Assembly (NCBI RefSeq): GCF_014698795.1
Contig: NZ_JACJTR010000014.1
Coordinates: forward strand, 62,001 to 126,000
From: Nostoc sp. FACHB-892
GTDB taxonomy: Bacteria; Cyanobacteriota; Cyanobacteriia; Cyanobacteriales; Nostocaceae
DNA: 64,000 nucleotides
Reading direction: 5' to 3'
The position numbers were made by a program, and so were the translations under genes. Position 1 is the first letter of the stretch; every line of letters begins with the position of its first letter. This document shows positions 16,553 to 25,045 of this stretch, piece by piece. Under the pieces are notes generated by a model, which worked only from the letters and a program-made list of their open reading frames with translations, did not search any database and was not told where the DNA came from.

Positions 16553-17749
16553 TTACAAAAAGTTCACTATCCCCAGACGCAAGATTTCTCGCGTAAAGTC
16601 ACAGGAATACCCGATAGTTGCATCAGCAAGAAACTTGCCAGCCAAACACTCTTTTGTTACCCCATAACCCCCAAGAATTTCAATTGCTGTTTGTGCGTTT
16701 TTGATTGCAACATCCACTGCAAAGGTCTTGGCGGCTGGTGCTTTGATTGTGGCGGCAAGTTGGGGAGAAGTTTCAGCTGTAACTGCTGCATCCCATACCA
16801 TCAGTCGTGCAGCTTGAGTGTTAATCATCATGTCCGCTAATTTTAAAGCCACTGCCTGATGTTCGATAATCGGACGACCCCAACTGACTCTTCGCTTGGC
16901 ATAATTCAAAGCATACTCATAAGCAGCACGAGCCAAACCAACATAAGAAGCTGCCAGCCCTATAGCTACTTCTGGAAGTAACATCAGTAGTTTTCCTGCT
17001 TCTCCTTCTTGTCCAATCAGATTTTCCGCAGGGATTGGCACGTTATCCAGGCAAATCTCAGCATGATGAGAAGCTTTCCAACCAATCATCTGTGTCTTTT
17101 TGCCAAACTTAATCCCTGGTGTCTCTGTTGGAACGTAGAAGATAGACAAACTTTCGTGCAATGGTTTATCCATCGCTGTACGGGCAATGATGAAGTAGCT
17201 ATCCGCAATCCCAGCATTTGTAACTAACGAAGATTTTGTTCCATTGAGAATGTATCCATTGCCCTCGCGTGTTGCAAAGGTTTTCATCCCAATATTAGGA
17301 TCTGGGAGCGGGCAGAATATATCCGAGGCGGCGACATTCGGTTCACTCTCTGCGGCACTGAATAGATGGGGTTTTCCAGATTTGACAAAAGATAGTATTC
17401 GTTTTTGCTGTTCTTGGGTTGCAGCTCTGCTGACAAAAAGCGACATAGCGGCGGTGAGATTAAAGTAGCTACAAGCAATGCTGACATCAACAGCGCCTAT
17501 TTCTTCTAACACTACAGCCAAGTCTATGCACTTTCCACTTAAACCTCCTAGCTCTTTTGGAACCATCAAGGATGTAAATCCTAATTCAGCTCCCTTATAG
17601 AAAACGTGTTTGCAGAAATCCCAAGGTTCCATCTCTGGATTGTTAGACTCTTCAATTATCTGAACAATAGGCCCAATCTCGTTTTGAGCAAAGTCACGCG
17701 CAAGAGACTGCAACATCTCCTGTTCTTGAGTGAGGCTGAAGTCAATCAT
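16553..17749 (-). CDS. Acyl-CoA dehydrogenase family flavoprotein
   Basis: FAD-dependent oxidoreductase of about 398 residues from the ATG at 17749 (MIDFSLTQEQEMLQSLARDF, the classic start of the family); an upstream in-frame ATG at 17776 adds nine residues. Seen: N-terminal helical domain, middle beta domain with TKSSLVTNAGIADSYFIIAR, and the C-terminal helical domain with RRVSWGRPIIEHQAVALKLADM and LGGYGVTKE. Such enzymes introduce a 2,3-double bond into acyl-CoA thioesters, but cyanobacteria generally lack full beta-oxidation, so the substrate is uncertain. It is followed at a distance by a dehydrogenase gene on the same strand. Confidence 0.9.
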   Translation of the reverse strand: MIDFSLTQEQEMLQSLARDFAQNEIGPIVQIIEESNNPEMEPWDFCKHVFYKGAELGFTSLMVPKELGGLSGKCIDLAVVLEEIGAVDVSIACSYFNLTAAMSLFVSRAATQEQQKRILSFVKSGKPHLFSAAESEPNVAASDIFCPLPDPNIGMKTFATREGNGYILNGTKSSLVTNAGIADSYFIIARTAMDKPLHESLSIFYVPTETPGIKFGKKTQMIGWKASHHAEICLDNVPIPAENLIGQEGEAGKLLMLLPEVAIGLAASYVGLARAAYEYALNYAKRRVSWGRPIIEHQAVALKLADMMINTQAARLMVWDAAVTAETSPQLAATIKAPAAKTFAVDVAIKNAQTAIEILGGYGVTKECLAGKFLADATIGYSCDFTREILRLGIVNFL

Positions 17750-18048
17750 TTTTTTCTCTTTATTTCTACAGTGCAAATATACAACTTTCTTTGATGTACT
17801 GTAGCCTTATAATTAGTATCAAAATATTGGTTTTGTAACCAGATTTTCCTATTTAAAGTTTGTGTACAAGTAGAAAAGTCTTTGTATATAATAGCTTTAG
17901 GATATGCACGTCTCTTTCAACAAGTAAGCACAAAAGAAAAATAAGTCAAAAATATCTATAAAAAAATCAATTACTATAGCCTATTAGAAGATATTTACTA
18001 AATTAGATAAGCTTATCCCGCATTTAAAACAGGCTATATGAGTTGATT

Positions 18049-18999
18049 TTAATTATCCAAAGAATTATAGGCAAGATTCAGTTGGGTGGCTGACTCTTCT
18101 AATAAGCGTTGTTCGTGAGCATTTCTTGGTAACACCAGTTGGCGCTCAATACCTGTTGAGCTAATGATACATGGAAGTCCAAAAACAACTTCAGTTCCTA
18201 CTCCATAGCTAGAATCTGCTCTCACTGATACTGGAAATATTTGTTTTTCATCTCGTAGGATACTATCAACTAACTGACAAACTGCTATTGATATGCCATA
18301 GCTAGTATTTCCTTTGCGTTCAGAAATGTTATAGCCTCGCTTACGGGTTAACTCTGCGTACTCTTGATGAATTTGTTCCAGCGTTTCTCCTTGTGGTATG
18401 GGAAATTCAGCTAATGCAATCCCCCCAATAAATGCACTAGACCAAACGACAAATTCACTGTCTCCATGCTCTCCAATCACATAAACATGAACATCTTGTT
18501 TGGCAACATTCAGTCGCTTACCAAGTTGATATCTCAGTCTAGCAGTATCAAGAACGGTTCCCGAACCGAAAATTAGGTTTTCTGCTCTCGTGGAACTGGC
18601 GATCGCAATCCGCGTTAGTACATCAACTGGATTACTAACAATAAGCACAATTGAATTCGGTGCAACTCGATCCAATTCTTTCATCGTCGAACGTATGATC
18701 TCTGCATTGTCACTCAACGTATCTAATCGGCTCTGTCCAGCTTTCGGCTGTACCCCAATAGTTACGACAATTACATCAGAATCAGCTAAATCCTCATACT
18801 TATTTGATGGTATAATCTCCATCTCTTCAAGTAGCGGAATGCTATCTTCAATATCCCATGCTTTTCCCTCAGCTTTTGATAAGGTTCGGTCAAAAAGCAC
18901 GACTCTTACACATTTACGGAGTAGCACTAAAGCATTTGCTACGTCTCCACCTACATTCCCTGCACCAATGACCCCAACCTTGGATGTTTTGCTACTCAT
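18049..18999 (-). CDS. Lactate/malate dehydrogenase family enzyme with unusual specificity loop
   Basis: NAD-dependent 2-hydroxyacid dehydrogenase of 316 residues. Rossmann motif GVIGAGNVGGDVANAL is at the N-terminus, acidic NAD-binding residue in VVLFD, substrate-loop region GVQPKAGQSRLD, DTARLRYQLGKRL (substrate-binding Arg) and catalytic His in GEHGDSEFVVWSS. The LDH-type GEHGDS and LDTAR motifs favour the lactate branch. By eye, however, the position that is Gln in LDH and Arg in MDH is Pro here, so the true substrate may be another 2-oxoacid. The ATG at 18999 gives a normal N-terminus. Confidence 0.88.
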   Translation of the reverse strand: MSSKTSKVGVIGAGNVGGDVANALVLLRKCVRVVLFDRTLSKAEGKAWDIEDSIPLLEEMEIIPSNKYEDLADSDVIVVTIGVQPKAGQSRLDTLSDNAEIIRSTMKELDRVAPNSIVLIVSNPVDVLTRIAIASSTRAENLIFGSGTVLDTARLRYQLGKRLNVAKQDVHVYVIGEHGDSEFVVWSSAFIGGIALAEFPIPQGETLEQIHQEYAELTRKRGYNISERKGNTSYGISIAVCQLVDSILRDEKQIFPVSVRADSSYGVGTEVVFGLPCIISSTGIERQLVLPRNAHEQRLLEESATQLNLAYNSLDN

Positions 19000-19911
19000 G
19001 TCGTATCTACCTTTTTTGTAACTGTTTTTCGCTTTGGGTTAAGGATATAACTGATATTGTCCAAAATCACGCAATTCGGCAATTGAATTGTGCAATCATT
19101 CCATCCAACAGTGCCATAAATTAATCCCCTTAGCGATCGCAACTCCCAAAAACCCGCCTCACAAAAATGTCAAAGCTTGATTATGAGGCAGTTGGCAGCA
19201 GAAAAGGCAATAGACTTATTCATCAAGAAGCTAGAAAAATTTCCCGGCTTATCCCTGTTATGTCACTCTCGGAAAACAATAATTGAAGTATTAATAAAAG
19301 CTGTTACCTCTCAAACTGACTGAAGGTCAAGTGCAAAGATGTAGCAATCGCTGTTCTCAAGACAGCATAGGCATCGTTAGGGGGAAGGTAAGTATTGAAT
19401 TGCAGATGTTACATGAGTTAAAAAAATCTATTCTCTATTTTCTGCCTTCAAATAGTAGTTTTTAAATCAAATAAGATTAGAGTTATTGATGTCTATTATC
19501 TTCTGCAAACTGCTACCTACCATATAGGTTAACTTTTCATCCCCCCAAAGATAGAGTTAAAATCATTTTCGGTGTATATCGGTGTATACTGATTATCTTT
19601 ATACTAGTAATCTAATTTTATTTCTTAAGATAGATGATTTTTTTATTAGACTATTGTTTTTTTACACATATTGTTCATTATAAATTTAATACTATTTTTA
19701 TTATTTCCATAAATTTTTTCAATATCTAAAACTCTAGTGTTAAACAGCAAATAAGATTACAATAGATTGTTAGTTGCTAGATGTAGCAATTTGTACTTGA
19801 TTAAATTTGAAAGTTATTAGGTTAGATAAAGCGAAAAGTTTAAGTATGTCCTGTACCTTTTCGCTTTACCTTACCCAATAAACTTAGTGAACTATTAGGT
19901 ATCAAGAAATA
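19000..19911. other. Intergenic region, about 900 bp, mostly AT-rich
   Basis: Apart from one possible small frame (19183-19323) nothing coding was recognised. It contains a duplicated GGTGTATA unit near 19571-19586 and long AT-rich stretches from about 19590 to 19750. Promoters of the divergent flanking genes must lie here but no single site is convincing. Confidence 0.5.
19183..19323 (+). CDS. Possible 46-residue protein
   Basis: Frame starting MRQLAAEKAIDLFIKKLEK and ending IKAVTSQTD, amphipathic and Lys-rich. Codon use looks normal for the window, but there is no clear ribosome site. No family recognised; it could be a real small gene or chance. Confidence 0.22.
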   Translation: MRQLAAEKAIDLFIKKLEKFPGLSLLCHSRKTIIEVLIKAVTSQTD

Positions 19912-20139
19912 ATGTTGAAACGTCGCACAATACTAGTTGGTTTAGCTGCGTTTGGCTTAACGTTAGCTGTTAGTACACAAGTTCATGGACAATCTACTAG
20001 CGGGCCAGAAGCTTGGGAAAGTGTCTACAATGAGGCGGTTGCTGGGGCAACAACGAGAGTTACAGTTCCACTTTTGAACACCTTATTATCATCTATCTTG
20101 CCAGTAATCTTCAAATTGGCAGGCTATTGGGGTGGTTAA
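19912..20139 (+). CDS. Small exported protein of unknown function
   Basis: 75 residues. The N-terminus is a signal peptide (MLKRRTILVGLAAFGLTLAV, then STQVHGQS with likely cleavage after HGQ or nearby). The mature part of about 45 residues ends in a hydrophobic segment, LLSSILPVIFKLAGYWGG. The pattern MxKxRTIxxxxxAxxLxxAxSTQ is shared with the protein encoded next, at 20330. No known family. Confidence 0.6.
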   Translation: MLKRRTILVGLAAFGLTLAVSTQVHGQSTSGPEAWESVYNEAVAGATTRVTVPLLNTLLSSILPVIFKLAGYWGG

Positions 20140-20329
20140 CCCGCATTTTTTATACTCAAACAGAGAAAGAGCCTAAATAAAGACGGGGGCAATGTAATTT
20201 TTGAGTAATTCCTGCGGTTGCGATCGCGTTTCACGCACTGTAGGCGAGTGCCTGAGTATATCTTTTACTTGAAGAGCGCATATTATCCCATAGCTAAATA
20301 TTCCATAACCCGTGAGGACTTTTCTTTCC

Positions 20330-21610
20330 ATGTTCAAACCTCGCACAATTTTTAGTGCTTTAACTGCAATTATCCTAGCGTTTGCCATCAGCACACAGAT
20401 ATATATACAACCCGCAGTAGCTGCTGGAGGAACGTGTAATCCAACTGTGGGAAACCTACCTATATGCCCAAGTACCGCACCTTCAGAGTCAGCTAGTTTT
20501 GTTGACCCAACAGCAACAATCACCAATCCCACAAATATTACATTGGGCGAAAAAGTCTACGTCGCTCCATTTGCCCAGTTAGATGCTACTGATGCTCCTA
20601 TTAGTATTGCAGCAGATTCTAATGTCCAAGACCAAGTGAAAATCACAGCTTCAGGAACGGGAGTGGAGATTGGCGAGCGTGTCATTATGGCACACATGGC
20701 CATTGTCAAAGGTGCAGCCAAAATCGGTACTCAAGGCTCAACAGGGCCTTTTACCGACCCGATTAGTAATGTTCAGTTCAACAACGATATTCCAGAGACA
20801 TTTCTCGCTTTCAACTGTGAAATAGACGGTGCAACTGTAGAAAGAAACACGGTAATTAACTTTCTCTCACGGGTTGGCCCTGGTGTTACCTTGCCTTCCG
20901 GGAAAGTAGTCCTGCCAGGTAAAAACGTCACAAATAACTTTGAAGCTACTAGCGGCAGTTTGGGGAAAGTGGCAAACCTGACCCAAGCCGACGTTGCATT
21001 AATGGAAGGCATTATTGAAGTCAATGAAGCATTTGCCAAAGGTTACACAGAATTAGCTAGGGCAGACTTGACAAACGTACAAGGGATAAATTTCGCTCCC
21101 GTCACCTTCTTTAATTCTGGAGGTCTGCCGCAGATAGATGGAAGTCCAACTCGTGATCCGAACTATCGTAACCGCATTATCGGTAATCTTACTTTCCAAG
21201 ATTCTTTAGCAACCCTTAACAACAAATTAGCTAATAGAATTTCGCTACGTGCTGATGAGGGTGAACCTTTTAATGTTGGGTCAATTGCTGGGATGGCAAA
21301 CGATGTTGTCTTTCACGCATTAGAAACCACTAGTTTGACTCTTGGTAATGGAGTTGGTTATGGGCCTCGCGCTCTAGTTCATGGCGGTAGGCAGGTTGTC
21401 AATGGTGTTGCTGATGGCCCTGAAACTAGCATAGGTGATGCCGTAGGGCTAGGGCCGAACTCTGTTATATTCCGCGCCAGCATTGGCAATAGATCAGCAA
21501 TTGGGCAAAGAAGCGCAGTCTTCAATTCTACATTAGCTCCCAGAACAGAGATCCGTTCTCGAACAATCTATGCCGACAACGGCAGCATCATTCTCCCTGT
21601 GGAGTGGTAA
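20330..21610 (+). CDS. Exported gamma-carbonic-anhydrase-like protein with two left-handed beta-helix modules
   Basis: 426 residues from the ATG at 20330 (an in-frame GTG lies at 20312). A signal peptide ends near QPAVAAGG, so it acts outside the cytoplasm. Module 1 (about 60-140) has hexapeptide turns and keeps NVQD (98-101) and one zinc-type His (H122, MAHMAIVKG), but T106 and K127 replace the other two. Module 2 (about 300-405) matches the methanogen enzyme Cam closely: SLRADEG (R307, D309, E310), VFHALET (H329, E332) and ALVHGG (H351), but P346 stands where the third His belongs. The helical segment between (about 215-250) may be a linker. Activity is unproven; the two half-sites look complementary. 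Confidence 0.8.
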   Translation: MFKPRTIFSALTAIILAFAISTQIYIQPAVAAGGTCNPTVGNLPICPSTAPSESASFVDPTATITNPTNITLGEKVYVAPFAQLDATDAPISIAADSNVQDQVKITASGTGVEIGERVIMAHMAIVKGAAKIGTQGSTGPFTDPISNVQFNNDIPETFLAFNCEIDGATVERNTVINFLSRVGPGVTLPSGKVVLPGKNVTNNFEATSGSLGKVANLTQADVALMEGIIEVNEAFAKGYTELARADLTNVQGINFAPVTFFNSGGLPQIDGSPTRDPNYRNRIIGNLTFQDSLATLNNKLANRISLRADEGEPFNVGSIAGMANDVVFHALETTSLTLGNGVGYGPRALVHGGRQVVNGVADGPETSIGDAVGLGPNSVIFRASIGNRSAIGQRSAVFNSTLAPRTEIRSRTIYADNGSIILPVEW

Positions 21611-21631
21611 GGGGAGACAGCTTTCACTTCT

Positions 21632-21700
21632 ATACCAGCCGTGTTTTTAGCTGCTCATTGTGTAGCATGGATCTCTTTTATTACGGCTGGTATCTTTTTT
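21632..21700 (+). terminator. Rho-independent terminator with long loop
   Basis: ATACCAGCCGT (21632-21642) pairs perfectly with ACGGCTGGTAT (21683-21693), followed by CTTTTTT. The 11-bp stem has a loop of about 40 nt. It closes the beta-helix gene. Confidence 0.8.
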
Positions 21701-21738
21701 CTTGGCTTGTGCCTAAGCAATTAACTTTTGCATAATTT

Positions 21739-22362
21739 ATGAATCTGAAAATCTTGTCGTTAGTGCAATTACAATGCCTACGATTGATGCTGCTGTTAAC
21801 TTTCATATTCGGGCTGATACTAATTGTTGATGATGGTTCATCTATAGCTGCACAGAAAGTTGGGCAACCAGGATTTATAAAACCTGTAACTGTTGATATC
21901 ACCTACAATCAGCCTCAAGTGGTACAACCTTCAGTCACCGGACTTGTGTCTACATTGTCGGATGAAGTCGAGGAATTACCAGCCCAGTTAATTCGCTGGT
22001 CGACTTACTGGCAACTTTGCTGGGAAGCATATCCTGAAGCTGAAGCATACGAACTGCAAACGGTGCTTATGGAAGGCAAGTCTCCCAAGTTGAAACGACA
22101 AAGCGATCGCTGCTTTCGTATACAAGCTGCATCTAATGAAAACCAAAAATCACAAGGATTACTCAACCGTGATTTAATCTTGTTAATGCATAAAATTCAG
22201 CTTGGTTATCGAGTGCGAGCTGTCTTAGATAACAACCGCGTCAGTGAATGGTCTCAAGTAATGGCAGTTGGTGCAACTACTACCTCTGAATTGAATGGTA
22301 CTAATAACACCTGTAATAGCGATTGTGGCAGCAAAGATAGCACCGGCAGTGAGTTTTTCTAA
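21739..22362 (+). CDS. Exported or membrane-anchored protein of unknown function
   Basis: 207 residues. A strong N-terminal hydrophobic stretch (LMLLLTFIFGLILIV) serves as signal peptide or anchor. The body holds a Trp-rich segment (RWSTYWQLCWEAYPEAEAYE) and a late segment (LGYRVRAVLDNNRVSEWSQV) that resemble strands of a fibronectin-III-like fold, but this is a weak impression. Two Cys pairs (CWEAY and SDRCF; NTCNSDCG) could form disulfides outside the cell. The stop overlaps a further ATG (TAATG). Confidence 0.65.
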   Translation: MNLKILSLVQLQCLRLMLLLTFIFGLILIVDDGSSIAAQKVGQPGFIKPVTVDITYNQPQVVQPSVTGLVSTLSDEVEELPAQLIRWSTYWQLCWEAYPEAEAYELQTVLMEGKSPKLKRQSDRCFRIQAASNENQKSQGLLNRDLILLMHKIQLGYRVRAVLDNNRVSEWSQVMAVGATTTSELNGTNNTCNSDCGSKDSTGSEFF

Positions 22363-22517
22363 TGTTTGTGGTGCAATCCCAGCGCGAGGATACTTTATTA
22401 AAGGTGCTTGTCCCTCATAAAGGATTGATTGATATACGTGTAAGAAAATTTTCTCTGATGAGAATAGCTTGTGCCATTCGGGAGCGCAATGGATCAATGA
22501 GATTTGCAACACTCTAG
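22362..22517 (+). CDS. Possible 51-residue peptide coupled by TAATG
   Basis: Starts MFVVQSQREDTLLKVLVPHK and ends ERNGSMRFATL. Its ATG overlaps the stop of the preceding gene (TAATG), an arrangement that allows translational coupling. Basic, no membrane segment, no family recognised. Confidence 0.28.
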   Translation: MFVVQSQREDTLLKVLVPHKGLIDIRVRKFSLMRIACAIRERNGSMRFATL

Positions 22518-22642
22518 CTATCCTATCCATTCGGTTGAATAGTGGAATTTTAGCTTTTAAACTCATCATGAAAAACGGGAAGATTGATAAGAGTCCCCTG
22601 AATTAGTTTGTCACACATACTGGTGTTGCTAGTGCAACATGA

Positions 22643-22882
22643 ATGCCTAACTCAATATACAAATCTGAGACAGTAATAGTTATGTTTCCCGTTGAACAAT
22701 TGTTTTGTCCTTGTTGTACTCCAGCCATATTGCATTTGCTGACTCAATCCGAGCTGACTCAGCATATACTCCAATTAAGAACGGGGTCACTTGCTGCGGC
22801 TATCAGAAGGAATCAAAAACAGCAGCAGCCTCTATCCGTAGCAGGGCAAACGCATCTAAATATTGACGAGTCTACTAGCTAA
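22643..22882 (+). CDS. Small protein with CPCC motif, unknown function
   Basis: 79 residues from ATG 22643, or 66 from an internal ATG at 22682 (MFPVEQLFCPCCTPAILHLL). The FCPCC cluster could bind metal or be redox-active; the rest is Gln/Leu-rich and hydrophilic at the end. No family recognised. It is read in the same direction as the exported-protein genes before it. Confidence 0.4.
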   Translation: MPNSIYKSETVIVMFPVEQLFCPCCTPAILHLLTQSELTQHILQLRTGSLAAAIRRNQKQQQPLSVAGQTHLNIDESTS

Positions 22883-22892
22883 AAGTAGAATG

Positions 22893-23055
22893 CATCAGAG
22901 TATAAGCCCCGTAGGACTTTCAGAAAATTTACCCCGCAATCCCTCTCGACACTGACCTTATCAGGTTCAGTGTGAGCCTCCTTGCAAAGATAGGTGAACC
23001 CGCAACATAGCCTCCGCCCCAAAAACTCTGGGCAATGCGCTGCCTTGCCTTTATA
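22893..23055. ncRNA. Candidate structured RNA in a GC-rich gap (strand and family unknown)
   Basis: This stretch is clearly more GC-rich than the surrounding gaps and has no long frame. CACTGACCT (22950-22958) faces AGG-T-TCAGTG (22963-22972) in a compact hairpin with a TATC loop, and CCCGCAA occurs twice (22933-22939, 22999-23005). Read on the minus strand it contains GAACCTGAT and AGAGGGA, recalling the 3' half of a thiamine box, but the 5' half is missing and no gene lies downstream. It sits between convergent gene ends, so it would be an independent transcript. Confidence 0.28.
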
Positions 23056-23088
23056 TGAAACTCAATTCGTACTCTTAATCAGCAACGC

Positions 23089-24225
23089 CTAAAAATCTAC
23101 CCCTCGTTTGAGTTCTACACCTTGATTAGCATAGTGTTTATGGCAGTAAACCTCTGAGTGGACGCTAGCCAAGTCGAAGTATGCGGGTGGATTTTGGCAG
23201 CGACCAGTAATAATAATTTCGGTGTCGCGGGGTTTGCGGAGCAAAGCTTGAACAATAGGTTCAACAGGGAGTAATTCTAAGTCAACGGTGGGATTTAGTT
23301 CATCAAGAATAATAGTTTTATACAACCCAGAGGCGATCGCAACTTTCGCAATTTCCCAACCCCGTTCGGCTTCTACATAATCTAATTCTTGTCGGGAATT
23401 TCGCCAGACGATCGCATCTCCACCGCAACGTTGATGATCCACCACTTCTGGATATGACTGCTGCAAGGCGGCGATCGCTGCATCTTCTGTGTAGCCGCTA
23501 CCACCTTTTAGCCATTGCATAATCAATACACGGGTAGATCCTGGATGATTGATTCCTCTACCAATTGCCTGTAAAGCTTTGCCCAAAGCACTAGTAGACT
23601 TACCTTTACCAGCACCAGTATAAATTTCAATTCCTTCCAGAAAGAGGGCTTTGGCTGTTGGGTGGTGATGAGGTTTCATTTCTGAGTGCAAATCTGCAAT
23701 ATCTAGCAACTTTTGCGGTGCGGCGCGTCCGGTGGCGATGATTTCCAATTCTTGGGGTTTGGATTTTAATGTTTTTACTACTTCATCTACTGGTAGCAAA
23801 CCCAAATCTAGAACCGGATTAATTTCATCCAAGACGACTACTGAATATAAACCACTGGCGATCGCACCTTTGGCTACATCCCAACCCCGCATCGCTTCAT
23901 CTCGGTCAAAGGTGGTAATTTCTTCTGGACCAAAAAATTCGGCTCTCCCAGTGCGAACCTGATCAATTAAATGAGGAAACCCACGCTGCAAAGCTGCGAT
24001 CGCCCCATCTTCGTCATAATCACGTTCCGGCCCCTTTAAAAACCGCAGCAATAAAACGCGGTTAGAATTGCTAGGTGTATTTATCCCCAAGCCAATAGAG
24101 CGCAAAACCACTCCTAAAGCCGCTTGAGACTTACCTTTACCCATGCCATCATAGACGTGAATTTGACCAATGAGCCGTTCCTGACGCACTTGCGCCGTGC
24201 GAATACCAATACCGTTCCTTGTCAT
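23089..24225 (-). CDS. cobO: Corrinoid adenosyltransferase, tandem two-domain (CobO/BtuR family)
   Basis: Transfers the adenosyl group of ATP to cob(I)yrinic acid a,c-diamide or cobalamin to make the coenzyme B12 form. The family is normally about 200 residues; this protein has 378 and consists of two complete copies. Copy 1 has P-loop GMGKGKS (near residue 30) and VVLDEINPVLDLGLL; copy 2 has GAGKGKS (near 205) and IILDELNPTVDLELL. Both keep the ATP-binding motif and the aromatic/acidic surroundings, so neither looks dead. An intramolecular pseudo-dimer is likely, since the single-domain enzymes work as dimers. No B12 riboswitch was seen upstream. Confidence 0.88.
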   Translation of the reverse strand: MTRNGIGIRTAQVRQERLIGQIHVYDGMGKGKSQAALGVVLRSIGLGINTPSNSNRVLLLRFLKGPERDYDEDGAIAALQRGFPHLIDQVRTGRAEFFGPEEITTFDRDEAMRGWDVAKGAIASGLYSVVVLDEINPVLDLGLLPVDEVVKTLKSKPQELEIIATGRAAPQKLLDIADLHSEMKPHHHPTAKALFLEGIEIYTGAGKGKSTSALGKALQAIGRGINHPGSTRVLIMQWLKGGSGYTEDAAIAALQQSYPEVVDHQRCGGDAIVWRNSRQELDYVEAERGWEIAKVAIASGLYKTIILDELNPTVDLELLPVEPIVQALLRKPRDTEIIITGRCQNPPAYFDLASVHSEVYCHKHYANQGVELKRGVDF

Positions 24226-24449
24226 CTCTCGAAATGCTATAACGTGGCAGTCTTTAATCTTACCTAACGTCTTGTAATCTTAGGTAAAGAAACTACCTCT
24301 CTAGCGCGACCGTATGATGTATTAATAATATCAATCAGGAATCTTGGCACACCAGCATAGTAAAGGATAAGAACAATGTAATAATTTCCTCCATCACCCT
24401 CACTATCCCAGTTATACTCTCTACAGTTAACCCTTACCCTTGACCATTT

Positions 24450-24989
24450 ATGCCTGAAAGTTGGATGCTTCCCAGGATTTTTCCTATTGGTGGAATTCTG
24501 TTTCACTTTTTATTTGTACTGATTGCCATACCTATCGAAGCGTATGTTTTAAACAATAGACTAAGATTTGACAAAAAAACTAGCATTTTTTATGCCATTT
24601 CTATCAATCTGTTTTCTAGCGTAATTGGTTGGTTGATATTTTTTGTATCAGAACCAATGTTGCCAATACAGATGAAATCAGAATTAATTAACTATATGTT
24701 ATTTAATAATTTTAAATCAGCGAATACACAAACTATAGTCATTTTAACTGCTTGTATAATTTTCTTTGCTACTTTTTTGATGAAATTTTTAATTTTAAGG
24801 GTATTACTACTATCATTGAGTGAAAAGTTTGCTAAAAAACAAGAAGAACCTCAAACATCTCAACGACGGCGATGGCGTAATTTTAGCAGTGCTAAATTAC
24901 AAAATACAAATTTAGTGATTACTACATTAATAGCAAATTCTTTGAGTTATAGTGCTATAACTATTATTTTATTTTTTCGCTCAAAATAG
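24450..24989 (+). CDS. fraC: FraC, filament integrity membrane protein
   Basis: 179-residue integral membrane protein with about four hydrophobic segments ([74 protein letters not shown]) and a basic cytoplasmic loop ([10 protein letters not shown]). Size, topology and position before fraD and fraE match FraC of Anabaena, where loss causes filament fragmentation and poor cell-cell transfer. First gene of the cluster; the gap to fraD is 56 bp. Confidence 0.88.
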   Translation: MPESWMLPRIFPIGGILFHFLFVLIAIPIEAYVLNNRLRFDKKTSIFYAISINLFSSVIGWLIFFVSEPMLPIQMKSELINYMLFNNFKSANTQTIVILTACIIFFATFLMKFLILRVLLLSLSEKFAKKQEEPQTSQRRRWRNFSSAKLQNTNLVITTLIANSLSYSAITIILFFRSK

Positions 24990-25045
24990 CAAAGACTGAT
25001 TTCATTTAAAGGAAGACTATTAATTAATCAGGTGGAAAGAGAAAT

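Noticed and set aside
22893-23055. Thiamine or B12 riboswitch next to cobO
   Set aside because: It lies downstream of cobO, not upstream; the 5' half of a thiamine box and the B12 core are not found. Kept only as a candidate unassigned RNA.
24264-24506. 80-codon minus frame between cobO and fraC
   Set aside because: It overlaps the start of fraC, has no recognisable domain and a composition unlike the neighbours.
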